Assembly: GCA_028279995.1 (NCBI GenBank)
Contig: JANQMQ010000265.1
Location: forward strand, 1 to 8,948
Origin: Candidatus Phaeomarinibacter sp.
GTDB lineage: Bacteria > Pseudomonadota > Alphaproteobacteria > CGMCC-115125
DNA: 8,948 nt
Reading direction: 5' to 3'
In this document: in pieces, positions 1 through 6,025 of the stretch
Numbering within the stretch: the stretch's first letter is position 1
How the letters are laid out: each line of letters starts with the position of its first letter
Notes under the pieces: generated by a model
Databases searched by the model: none
What the model saw: only the letters and a program-made list of their open reading frames with translations
Told to the model about the DNA's origin: nothing
Translations under genes and position numbers: made by a program

Positions 1-214
1 CGCAGATGGCGGAGCCGTCACAATCCAGGCCAACGCGAAAGTGACGGTGCAAGCGCCTCAAGCCCTTGTGGATGCCACCCGCGTGGATCTGGGCGGCGAA
101 GGCGGCAAGCGCGTCGCACGCGCTGGCGATCGCGTCATGATCCATGCAGGCCCGTGCGCAGGTCTCAATGCTGAGATCTATGAAGGATCGGAGACCGTTC
201 ATGCCGTCGACTAA
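1..214 (+). CDS. V: Phage baseplate assembly protein V (spike), 3' end only
   Basis: This is the last 70 codons of a gene that begins before the window, read from position 2 to the TAA at 212-214. The visible protein starts with alternating hydrophobic and polar residues (VTIQANAKVTVQAP, then ALVDATRVDLGGEGG). This resembles the repetitive beta-structure of P2 gpV-type spikes, and it is followed by the short GGKRVARAGD motif common near the end of such proteins. In P2-like tails gpV is the trimeric central spike that pierces the outer membrane under the baseplate. The call rests on this partial sequence plus its position directly before a gpW homologue, which is the P2 order. The N-terminal OB-fold part cannot be seen. 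A generic beta-helical tail protein is the main alternative. Confidence 0.8.
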   Translation, partial: ADGGAVTIQANAKVTVQAPQALVDATRVDLGGEGGKRVARAGDRVMIHAGPCAGLNAEIYEGSETVHAVD

Positions 215-227
215 CACGCCGGGCGCC

Positions 228-241
228 GGGGAGACCCGCTC
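228..241 (+). promoter_or_regulatory. Ribosome binding site of W, near-identical to that of U
   Basis: GGGGAGA lies 8 bases before the ATG at 242 and supports that start over the in-frame ATG at 251. The segment GGGAGACCCGCTCATGA (229-245) recurs at 8461-8477 with one mismatch, before the gpU homologue. GGG-AGA-CCC could form a very small hairpin. Confidence 0.6.
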
Positions 242-577
242 ATGAAAGGCATGTCAGCCGCCACGGGCGCGCCGCTGGATGGCGAAGCCCATCTGCGCCA
301 GTCAATCACCGACATTCTGACAACGCCGCTTGGCAGCCGTGTCATGCGCCGGGATTACGGATCCCTGGCATTCTCCCTGGTCGATGCCGCATCCAATGCC
401 GCCGGCAGCATGCTGCTGAAGGCCGTGTGTGCCGATGCCCTGGCCAAATGGGAGCCGCGCGTAAAGGTCACCCGCATTGAGCTGGCGAGCGCTGCCCGAG
501 ACGGCAAGACGGAAATCGACCTGGATCTAGCTTATGCCGATGGCCATACGGCGCGTGTGACGGGGCTGCTGATATGA
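242..577 (+). CDS. W: Baseplate wedge protein W, gp25/gpW lysozyme-like family
   Basis: This 111-residue protein has the family signature around residues 21-42: SITDILTTPLGSRVMRRDYG. It continues into an alpha/beta domain ending with an acidic strand (EIDLDLAYADG, about 91-101). P2 gpW is of similar size. Members of the GPW/gp25 family have a T4 gp25-like fold and form part of the conserved core of the baseplate wedge, the part that triggers sheath contraction; in phage tails they are structural rather than enzymes. The ATG at 242 has a good Shine-Dalgarno sequence. The stop codon overlaps the start of the J homologue (ATGA, 574-577), implying translational coupling. It lies 27 bp after the V stop. 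The family call is firm. Confidence 0.95.
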   Translation: MKGMSAATGAPLDGEAHLRQSITDILTTPLGSRVMRRDYGSLAFSLVDAASNAAGSMLLKAVCADALAKWEPRVKVTRIELASAARDGKTEIDLDLAYADGHTARVTGLLI

Positions 578-1551
578 GCCGCTTCGATTACATCGACCCG
601 GCCACGCTGGCAAAGCCGGAAGTTCTGCAAGCCCTGTCTTTTGAGACCGTGCGCGGCGAACTGATTACGGCGTTCCAGGCACTGTACCCCGACCACACCG
701 CTGCCCTTGAGAGCGACCCGGTGGTCAAGCTTCTGGAACTCTATGCCTATCGGGAAATGCAGTGGCGCGCGCGCACCAATGACGATGCGCGGCGCGTCAT
801 GCCCGCCTTCGCCAATGGGGCGGACCTGGAACACATCGGCGCTCGTTACGGTGTCGCACGTCTACTGATAGATGCCGGCGATCCCGATGCCGTGCCGCCG
901 GTCTCAGCCACCTATGAAGACGATGAGAGCCTGCGGCGGCGGGTTCTGTTGAGCCCGGAAGCCCTTAGCGTCGCAGGCTCACGCGGCGGTTACATCTTCA
1001 ACACCCTGTCCGCCGGCGAGACCCCGGCAATTGTCTCGATCACGAGCCCTGAACCCGGCACGGTGATCACGCAATACACCTTTGATGCGGCAGGCGTGGC
1101 GGCGCAGGTCAAACACGCAAACGCGTTTCAGTCCAACCCCGGAGAGATCACCGTTGTTGTTATGGGCTGGGATGGCGACGGGGTGCCACCCGCGCCCGTC
1201 CTGACTGCCGTCGAGGCGCATCTGACAGACGCCTATGTGCGACCCATGGGCGACACGGTGATTGTCAAGGCCGTGGAGATCCTGCCCTACACGATTGACG
1301 CCACCATTGAAGTCACCGAAGGCCCCCAGATCCCGCTTGCGCAGGACGCCGCCCAAGCAGCGCTGCAAGACTACGTGAATGCGCGGCACGCCATTGGCTT
1401 GCGGGTGACGGAATCCGGCATCCATGAAGCCTTGACCGTTGCCGGCGTCGACAAGGTGGCGCTTGTGGGCTTTGCCGATATCGAGCCCACGGGAGAGCAA
1501 GCAGCTTACTGCACCGGCTTCACAATCAACGTGGTGGTGCGGAATGGTTGA
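574..1551 (+). CDS. J: Baseplate wedge protein J
   Basis: The 325-residue product opens with FDYIDPATLAKPEVLQALSF, typical of the start of P2 gpJ. It has the wedge-helix region ESDPVVKLLELYAYREM at about 46-62 and the YEDDESLRRRVLLSPEALSVAG motif at about 114-135. gpJ and gpI together form the baseplate wedges that surround the hub and carry the fibres. It is slightly longer than P2 gpJ (about 300 residues). The extra length appears to be an insertion at about residues 162-191, between a SPEPG turn and a VVVMGWDGDG strand, where the usual protein runs straight on. Start ATG at 574 overlaps the W stop, and the stop at 1549-1551 overlaps the start of I. Identification is strong. The role is from the family, not from direct evidence here. 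Confidence 0.95.
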   Translation: MSRFDYIDPATLAKPEVLQALSFETVRGELITAFQALYPDHTAALESDPVVKLLELYAYREMQWRARTNDDARRVMPAFANGADLEHIGARYGVARLLIDAGDPDAVPPVSATYEDDESLRRRVLLSPEALSVAGSRGGYIFNTLSAGETPAIVSITSPEPGTVITQYTFDAAGVAAQVKHANAFQSNPGEITVVVMGWDGDGVPPAPVLTAVEAHLTDAYVRPMGDTVIVKAVEILPYTIDATIEVTEGPQIPLAQDAAQAALQDYVNARHAIGLRVTESGIHEALTVAGVDKVALVGFADIEPTGEQAAYCTGFTINVVVRNG

Positions 1552-2119
1552 CCTTTTGCCCCCGAATGCGCAACCGCTTGAGCGCGCCCTTGATGATGCC
1601 GCCGCAGGCCGCTTTGGTCTGGACCCCGGCATTCGCCTTGTCTGGGATCCGCATGCCGCGCCCATGGATATCCTGCCCTGGCTTGCCCACGCCTATTCGG
1701 TGGATCTCTGGGACGACGGCTGGTCCGAAGACACCAAGCGATCGGTTACCGCGCAGAGCCTTCTTGTGCACGCGCGCAAGGGCACAGTCGGCGCGCTGAA
1801 AGATGCCATTCGTGCCGCCGGCTACGGCGAATGCGATGTGTATGACGGGCTCGATGCGCGCCGCAGAGACGGCAGGGTCAAGCGCGACGGAACGCACTTC
1901 TACAGCGTTTATGCGCATTGGTGCTGGTTCACAGTTGTGATGCGCAAGGCGGTCAGCCTTCCGCAGGCGGAGCAAATTCGCCGGATCATCAATCTGGTGA
2001 AGCGGGAGAGCAACCGGCTGCACCAACTCCGCTACGACCGCGCGCTCAATACACGCAACGGCGTTGTCATACGCAATGGCGATTTCACACGAGGGGTGAT
2101 TGATGGCCAATCTATCTGA
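1544..2119 (+). CDS. I: Tail/baseplate protein I
   Basis: The 191-residue protein has the characteristic order of P2 gpI: an N-terminal LLPPNAQPLERALD, then LVWDPHAAPMDILPWLAHAY (about 32-51), VDLWDDGW (about 53-60) and a KGTVGALKDAIRAAGYG helix (about 79-95). I chose the ATG at 1544 although the frame stays open upstream to at least 1439. The earlier codons would only duplicate J coding sequence, and homologues start with M-x-x-LLPPN. The gene overlaps J by 8 bp and the following fibre gene by 17 bp, so translation is probably coupled. gpI partners with gpJ in the baseplate wedge and links to the tail fibre, consistent with the next gene. Confidence 0.94.
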   Translation: MVDLLPPNAQPLERALDDAAAGRFGLDPGIRLVWDPHAAPMDILPWLAHAYSVDLWDDGWSEDTKRSVTAQSLLVHARKGTVGALKDAIRAAGYGECDVYDGLDARRRDGRVKRDGTHFYSVYAHWCWFTVVMRKAVSLPQAEQIRRIINLVKRESNRLHQLRYDRALNTRNGVVIRNGDFTRGVIDGQSI

Positions 2120-3038
2120 GTCCGCCACTTGGACACCGGGTGTCTATCAACTTGAAGAAACGGACGTTGTTCAAGGTGGCCCGGACGGCATTGACAATGA
2201 GCAGGCCAAAGCGCTCGCCAATCGCACATTGTACCTGAAACAGGAAGTGGAGCGGCGTGCGCCACTTGAAAGCCCAACCCTGACTGGGACTCCCCAGGCC
2301 CCGACACCCGCGTCAGGGAATGACTCTACCCAACTGGCAACAACTGCATTCGTGGCTAACGCAATAGCGGCTATCCTGAATGCGCCGCCGGGAACACTCG
2401 ACACCCTGAACGAGCTTGCCGCTGCACTGGGCGATGACCCCAACTTCGCGACAACTGTTCTGACCGAAATTGCAAACGTCGCGAACAGTCTGGCCACCCA
2501 CTCAGGGTTGGCCTCGACCGAGACACAAGCAGGACACATCAAGATCGCAACACAGGCAGCGGTCTTGGCTGGGCTCGAAACGCAGACCGCCGTGTCACCT
2601 GCAACCTTGCTTGCGGCCCTCCAGGGCCTTTCTCAGTCGGCGGAGTACTTTCACGCTCAGATGAGTGCCAACGTAGCGCTGATCATCGACACCAACACAA
2701 CCATCAACACCTTCGTTGCGGACGAGACGACGGTGGGACCGTTGAGCGCTGGTCGATTCATCGTGCCGGCGGACAAAGGCGGTCTGTGGGTCTTCACGGC
2801 GCAAGCTCACTGCCTTGGTGGCCAGTACAACACCTTCATGCGCCTTCTGGTGAACGACACCATTGTGATGACCGGCCAGCGCAGCAACATGCAGAATCTC
2901 GACTTCAATCCAATGGTGTCCGTTACATCCGTATACCCCGTTAATCCGGGCGACGAGGTGTTTGCGACCGTCAACACACAGACCGGCGGCGTCGTTGTCG
3001 ACAAGGGGTTTTTCCAAGCCGGGAGACTGTCACGATGA
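2103..3038 (+). CDS. Short tail fibre with C1q-like tip, H position
   Basis: From the ATG at 2103 the product is 311 residues. GAGGGG at 2091-2096 is a good ribosome site for it, so I prefer this ATG to the TTG at 2100. Residues about 10-50 (WTPGVYQLEETDVVQGG, then NEQAKALANRTLYLKQEVE) are the attachment module seen in many proteobacterial fibres. Residues about 57-85 form a tail-fibre repeat (SPTLTGTPQAPTPASGNDST, then QLATTAFV). Residues 97-118 contain LDTLNELAAALGDDPNFATT, also found in lambda-type side fibres. Residues about 137-170 resemble another fibre repeat (AGHIKIATQA, then TAVSPATLLAAL). From about 182 on, the pattern FHAQMSAN, GRFIVPADKGGLWVFTAQA, a strand-rich centre, PGDEVFAT and FFQAGRLS resembles a C1q/TNF-like jelly-roll. 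It presumably trimerises and binds the host surface. The length is about half that of P2 gpH. The fibre call is firm; the tip fold is inferred. Confidence 0.88.
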   Translation: MANLSESATWTPGVYQLEETDVVQGGPDGIDNEQAKALANRTLYLKQEVERRAPLESPTLTGTPQAPTPASGNDSTQLATTAFVANAIAAILNAPPGTLDTLNELAAALGDDPNFATTVLTEIANVANSLATHSGLASTETQAGHIKIATQAAVLAGLETQTAVSPATLLAALQGLSQSAEYFHAQMSANVALIIDTNTTINTFVADETTVGPLSAGRFIVPADKGGLWVFTAQAHCLGGQYNTFMRLLVNDTIVMTGQRSNMQNLDFNPMVSVTSVYPVNPGDEVFATVNTQTGGVVVDKGFFQAGRLSR

Positions 3039-3580
3039 GCACAACCGAAACACGCATCCACTTTGCAACCGACATCCAAGACGCGCGTGCCTTCAAGTCG
3101 TTCTTCGGCCTGGATGAACTCCTGGTGGACCACGAAGGGTGTTGCCCGGTGCCCACCGCGATTGCTGCGCGACTTGAGGAGTTCAAAGCCGCGCGCGATG
3201 AGATCACCTTAACCCATGCTCGGGCCGAGGCATTGTCACGAATTGACAGCCAGGCGGAAGCTGCGCGCCTGGCATTCATAACGCCGGGCAGCGGGCAGGC
3301 AATGACCTACACGCAGAAGGAAGCCGAGGCGGATGCCCTGCTGGCGGACACGTCACCTGACGCGGCCTCATACCCGTTCCTGGCCGCATGCCTTGGCGTC
3401 GATGGCGACACCCTGGCTGACGTTGCCGCTGTTGTGCGCGCCCGCCGTGATGCCTGGCAGAGCATTGGTGCCGACATTGAGCGTCGGCGCCTGCTGGCGA
3501 AGCAGGCGGTCAGCAATGCGACCATTCCCACCGAAGTTGAAACCACCCTTTCAAACCTGACATGGCCGCAGCCGGAGTAA
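3035..3580 (+). CDS. Fibre-adjacent phage protein, possible fibre chaperone
   Basis: The 181-residue product starts at an ATGA overlap with the fibre stop (3035-3038), so the two are probably co-translated. Residues about 5-50 contain IHFATDIQDARAFKSFFGLD and a CCPVP turn. From about 60 to 160 the protein is Ala-rich and strongly helical, with the pattern AFITPGSGQAMTYTQKEAEA, SYPFLAACLGVDGDTLADVA and IERRRLLAKQAV. This C-terminal pattern is common in small proteins encoded next to phage tail fibres. It occupies the place of P2 gpG, a fibre assembly protein, but I see no recognisable gpG motif. A role as fibre chaperone is inferred only from position and coupling; a minor structural component is equally possible. 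Confidence 0.7.
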   Translation: MSTTETRIHFATDIQDARAFKSFFGLDELLVDHEGCCPVPTAIAARLEEFKAARDEITLTHARAEALSRIDSQAEAARLAFITPGSGQAMTYTQKEAEADALLADTSPDAASYPFLAACLGVDGDTLADVAAVVRARRDAWQSIGADIERRRLLAKQAVSNATIPTEVETTLSNLTWPQPE

Positions 3581-3605
3581 GGCCACACACCGCGCATCGC
3601 GCTTG

Positions 3606-3611
3606 AAGGAG
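3606..3611 (+). promoter_or_regulatory. Strong ribosome binding site of the sheath gene
   Basis: AAGGAG lies 9 bases upstream of the ATG at 3621. It decides that start against the in-frame TTG at 3603, which would lie upstream of the site and have no leader of its own. Confidence 0.8.
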
Positions 3612-3620
3612 AGCAATACC

Positions 3621-4799
3621 ATGCCCAACGATTATCACCACGGCGTCCGCGTTGTTGAGATCAACGAAGGCACACGCCCCATTCGTACCATTCGCACGGC
3701 AGTTATCGGGCTGGTATGCACAGGCCCCGATGCAGACGCTGCCGCCTATCCGCTGAACACGCCGGTCTTGATGACGGACATCTACACCGCCATCAGCAAG
3801 GCCGGTGACACGGGCACCCTGCCCTTTGCGCTGGATGCGATCCGCGACCAGGCAAACCCCTGGGTGGTGGTGGTGCGCGTTGAGGAAGGCGCGGACGAAA
3901 ACGAGACCAACGCAAACATCATTGGGACCGTGGAAGCCGATGGCACCCGCACGGGCATGAAGGCGCTGACCGTCGCCAAGCAGGAACTGAATGTGGTGCC
4001 GCGCATCCTGGCTATCCCCGGCCTGGACACGCAGCCCGTTGCGACGGAGCTTGTCAGCATCGCCCAGGAGTTGCGCGCCTTTGCCTATGTGTCCGCCTAT
4101 GGCGCGACCAGCAAGGAAGACGTCGTGACCTATCGCGGCAACTTCAGCGCCCGCGAACTCATGGTGATCTGGCCGGACTTCCAGAAGTTCAACACCACCA
4201 CACAGTTGAAGGACACCGCCTTTGCGACGGCGCGGGCCGTAGGGTTGCGCGCCAAGCTGGACAATGAAATTGGCTGGCACAAGACGCTTTCCAATATCGC
4301 GGTCAATGGCGTTACCGGGATCTCCCAGCATGTGAACTGGGATCTTCAAAGCCCGGATACCGATGCCGGCTACCTGAACGAAAACGATGTGACCACCCTC
4401 ATTCGGGAAAACGGCTTCCGCTTCTGGGGCTCACGAACCTGCGCCGGCAAAGACAGCCTGTTTGCCTTCGAGAACTACACCCGCACCGCACAGGTGCTGG
4501 CGGACACGATGGCCGAAGCCCACATGTGGGCCGTGGATGCGCCCATGAGCCTTCCAAATGTCAAAGACATACTCGAAGGCGTGAACGCGAAGCTCCGCAG
4601 TCTGACAAACAACGGCTACCTCCTTGGCGGCCAGGCCTGGTTCAACCCGGAACTCAACCCGGTGGAGGAACTGAAGGCGGGCAAGTTGCAGATTGACTAC
4701 GACTATACGCCCGTTCCGCCGATCGAACAGCCGCAATTCAATCAGCGGATCACAGATCGCTACATCGTCAACCTTCAACAGGCCATCGCCGCCGCCTAG
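3621..4799 (+). CDS. FI: Contractile tail sheath protein FI
   Basis: The 392-residue product matches the size of P2 gpFI (about 396) and its landmarks. The N-terminus has HHGVRVVEINEGTRPIRTIR and TAVIGLVCTGPDAD, followed by YPLNTPVL. The middle contains WVVVVRVEEG and a RILAIPGLDTQPVA stretch. The C-terminal third has NENDVTTLIRENGFRFWGSR, TCAGKDSLFAFENYTRTAQV and a final IDYDYTPVPPIEQPQFNQRI strand, the part that interlocks subunits in the contractile sheath. Sheath monomers wrap the tube and contract on host binding, driving the tube and spike through the envelope. The ATG at 3621 has a strong AAGGAG, fitting high expression. The gene is followed by a 64-bp gap holding a hairpin before the tube gene. 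Confidence 0.97.
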   Translation: MPNDYHHGVRVVEINEGTRPIRTIRTAVIGLVCTGPDADAAAYPLNTPVLMTDIYTAISKAGDTGTLPFALDAIRDQANPWVVVVRVEEGADENETNANIIGTVEADGTRTGMKALTVAKQELNVVPRILAIPGLDTQPVATELVSIAQELRAFAYVSAYGATSKEDVVTYRGNFSARELMVIWPDFQKFNTTTQLKDTAFATARAVGLRAKLDNEIGWHKTLSNIAVNGVTGISQHVNWDLQSPDTDAGYLNENDVTTLIRENGFRFWGSRTCAGKDSLFAFENYTRTAQVLADTMAEAHMWAVDAPMSLPNVKDILEGVNAKLRSLTNNGYLLGGQAWFNPELNPVEELKAGKLQIDYDYTPVPPIEQPQFNQRITDRYIVNLQQAIAAA

Positions 4800-4825
4800 G
4801 CGCGCGGCGAGCACCTGCCGCACGC
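4800..4825 (+). other. Hairpin after the sheath gene
   Basis: GCG-C-GCGGC (4800-4808) can pair with GCCGC-A-CGC (4817-4825), giving a 5-bp and a 3-bp G-C helix around one mismatch with an 8-nt loop. It begins right after the sheath stop. No T-run follows, so it is not a standard intrinsic terminator. It could protect or process the mRNA 3' end, or be chance in GC-rich DNA. Confidence 0.35.
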
Positions 4826-4863
4826 GCCCGCCCCAACACTGACCCCTTGACTAGGAGCTGCAC

Positions 4864-5379
4864 ATGCTTCCCGAAACACTGAAAAAGATGAATGTCTTTG
4901 TGGATGGCGTCGGCTATCTCGGACTTGCCGAGGAAGTGACGCTTCCGTCTATCGAGCGCAACACCGAAGAATACAGGGGCGCGGGTATGGGCGGACCGGC
5001 CATGGTGGGACTGGGCTGGAACGCCCTCACCATGAGCATCAAGTTGCGCGAGCACACGCAAACGCTACTGAAGGCGCTGGCCAAGCACGCGGCGTCTGAC
5101 ACCGGCATTCGTTTTGTCGGTGCCTACCAGTCAGACACGCCCGGCGCGGCCATGGTGGCGATCGAAGTGGTGGCACGTGGCCGCCTGGACAAGATCGACC
5201 TGGGCACCGCCAAGGAAGGTCAGATGACGGACTCAGACCATGAGTTGTCGCTGACCTACTTCCGGTTCGATCGCAACAGCGAACCGCTGGTTGAATTCGA
5301 TTTTGAAAATGGTGTGGAGGTGATCGCCGGCGAAGACGTGCTGGCGGAGGCCCGCCGCATCATTGGCCTGAGCGAGTAG
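4864..5379 (+). CDS. FII: Tail tube protein FII
   Basis: The 171-residue product is essentially the length of P2 gpFII (172) and shares its pattern. It starts PETLKKMNVFVDGVGYLGLA, then EEVTLPSIERNTEEYRGAGM, has RFVGAYQSDT in the centre, then AIEVVARGRLDKIDLGTAKE and a final FDFENGVEVIAGEDVL hairpin. These subunits stack as hexameric rings to form the inner tube through which DNA (or, in a tailocin, ions) passes. Start ATG at 4864 is preceded by AGGAG at 4853-4857. It follows the sheath gene, as in P2. The stop codon (5377-5379) sits inside the left arm of a perfect 8-bp inverted repeat. The call is firm. Confidence 0.96.
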   Translation: MLPETLKKMNVFVDGVGYLGLAEEVTLPSIERNTEEYRGAGMGGPAMVGLGWNALTMSIKLREHTQTLLKALAKHAASDTGIRFVGAYQSDTPGAAMVAIEVVARGRLDKIDLGTAKEGQMTDSDHELSLTYFRFDRNSEPLVEFDFENGVEVIAGEDVLAEARRIIGLSE

Positions 5380-5393
5380 GGACATCCCTACTC
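5374..5393 (+). other. Perfect 8-bp hairpin at the tube gene stop
   Basis: GAGTAGGG (5374-5381) and CCCTACTC (5386-5393) are perfect reverse complements around the loop ACAT. The left arm contains the FII stop codon TAG. C-rich sequence, not a T-run, follows, so a standard intrinsic terminator is unlikely. It may be a 3' mRNA stabiliser or a site that lowers expression of the downstream genes relative to the abundant tube protein. Confidence 0.5.
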
Positions 5394-5429
5394 TCCCCCC
5401 AACCGTCCAACAGCACTGGAGCATGACAC

Positions 5430-5861
5430 ATGAGCGACGGAACCATTGAAGCCGGACCGGATGCGACACAGGACGCAATTGAAAAACGTGTTGCACCCGC
5501 TGAAGCCGGCGAGCTTGAAGCGTCCCAGCCAAGCAGCGAGTCTGAAACTGCCGGTGGCGATCCATCGGATGAGCGTGAGAGGATCAACGCCCACACACAG
5601 GGCGTGTCGCACAAACTGGCCACGCCGATTGTTCTTGGCAATGAGACAATCGAAACCCTCTACATCCGGCGTCCAAAGCCCGGTGACCTGCGCGGGCTGA
5701 AACTGTACGCATTCGCCAATGCGGAGACAGACGAAGTGCTGACGGTGCTGCCTAGGATCAGCACACCGCATGTGCCGGAAGAAATCCTGGCCGAGCAGCT
5801 CAATGCAGTCGACCTCTTCGGCCTTGCAGACACGGTGGCCACGTTCCTCGCTCGAAAGTAG
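5430..5861 (+). CDS. E: Tail assembly chaperone E
   Basis: The zero-frame product is 143 residues. Residues about 60-143 match the P2 gpE family: LATPIVLGNETIETLYIRRP, then KPGDLRGLKLYAF, VLPRISTPHVPEEI and the final DLFGLADTVATFLARK. Residues 1-58 are an acidic, Glu/Ser/Pro/Ala-rich, probably disordered extension that P2 gpE (about 91 residues) lacks. The ATG at 5430 has GGAG 8 bases upstream (5418-5421). E and its frameshifted longer form act as cytoplasmic chaperones that coat the tape measure protein during tail assembly; they are not in the finished tail. The last sense codons are CGA AAG, followed at once by TAG, so termination competes with a possible -1 shift into E'. Confidence 0.88.
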   Translation: MSDGTIEAGPDATQDAIEKRVAPAEAGELEASQPSSESETAGGDPSDERERINAHTQGVSHKLATPIVLGNETIETLYIRRPKPGDLRGLKLYAFANAETDEVLTVLPRISTPHVPEEILAEQLNAVDLFGLADTVATFLARK

Positions 5862-6025
5862 TCCCCGCCGACCTCACACAGGCTTACGCCTTTATCAACA
5901 TGGTGTTTGGCGGCGGGTGGCCCCCTCATGTTCTCGATGCAATGCCGCTGGATGAATTCTGCGATTGGTACGCGCAAGCGGTGAAAGAGAACGACGCACT
6001 CAAGAAGGCCATGGGCAAGGACTGA
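5430..6025 (+). CDS. E+E': Predicted -1 frameshift product E+E'
   Basis: Joining 5430..5858 to 5858..6025 gives a 198-residue fusion: 143 residues of E plus 55 from the -1 frame. The -1 frame is open from 5756 (after TAG at 5753-5755) to TGA at 6023-6025, so the shift must occur in the 3' end of E. The extension (QAYAFINMVFGGGWPPHVLD, then AMPLDEFCDWYAQAV and KKAMGKD) carries the F-x-x-x-W-P-P, MPL-x-E-F and W-Y pattern of the small P2 GpE' family. Expression of P2 E' as an E+E' fusion by -1 frameshifting is established for P2 and mirrored by lambda G/GT. A separately initiated E' is the alternative, but its only ATG in a suitable place (5900) lacks a convincing ribosome site and would cut off part of the domain. 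Confidence 0.82.
5853..5861 (+). promoter_or_regulatory. Candidate -1 frameshift site CGA AAG TAG
   Basis: In the E frame the codons are CGA AAG TAG. The lysyl-tRNA on AAG can re-pair with the overlapping AAA at 5855-5857, moving the ribosome to GTA at 5858. CGA AAG is a hexanucleotide motif described as -1 shift-prone in E. coli in work on IS3-family recoding. The immediately following stop codon would add a pause. It is not a perfect X XXY YYZ heptamer, since the preceding codon does not re-pair well. No clear upstream Shine-Dalgarno stimulator was seen. Confidence 0.65.
5864..5917 (+). promoter_or_regulatory. Predicted frameshift-stimulating RNA structure
   Basis: CCCGCCG (5864-5870) and CGGCGGG (5911-5917) form a perfect, all G-C 7-bp stem that begins 5 nt after the shift codon ends at 5858. 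The 40-nt loop contains a second small hairpin, AGGC-TTAC-GCCT (5880-5891). The spacing suits a structure that stalls a ribosome on the slip site. Pairing was found by eye and not folded. Confidence 0.5.

Noticed and set aside
1439..1543. Upstream extension of gene I to the ATG at 1439
   Set aside because: This part only overlaps J coding sequence and is not gpI-like; the family N-terminus begins at the ATG at 1544.
979..1665. Long open frame on the minus strand (228 codons) opposite J and I
   Set aside because: It overlaps well-recognised tail genes on the other strand, has a Cys/His/Arg-rich composition typical of antisense frames in GC-rich DNA, and crosses the J/I boundary.
3592..3602. 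GCGC-ATC-GCGC mini-hairpin before the sheath ribosome site
   Set aside because: Only four base pairs, made of self-complementary GCGC words common in GC-rich DNA; too weak to claim as a terminator or switch.
3510..4349. Minus-strand open frame of 279 codons opposite the sheath gene
   Set aside because: It is the complement of confident FI coding sequence, with no recognisable motif and no plausible operon on that strand.
4800..4863. Intrinsic terminator or promoter between sheath and tube genes
   Set aside because: There is a hairpin but no T-run, and no convincing -35/-10 pair could be seen; recorded only as a hairpin.
5900..6025. E' as a separate small gene starting at ATG 5900
   Set aside because: No convincing Shine-Dalgarno sequence precedes it, and the E'-like domain appears to begin a few residues earlier, in sequence reachable only by frameshift.
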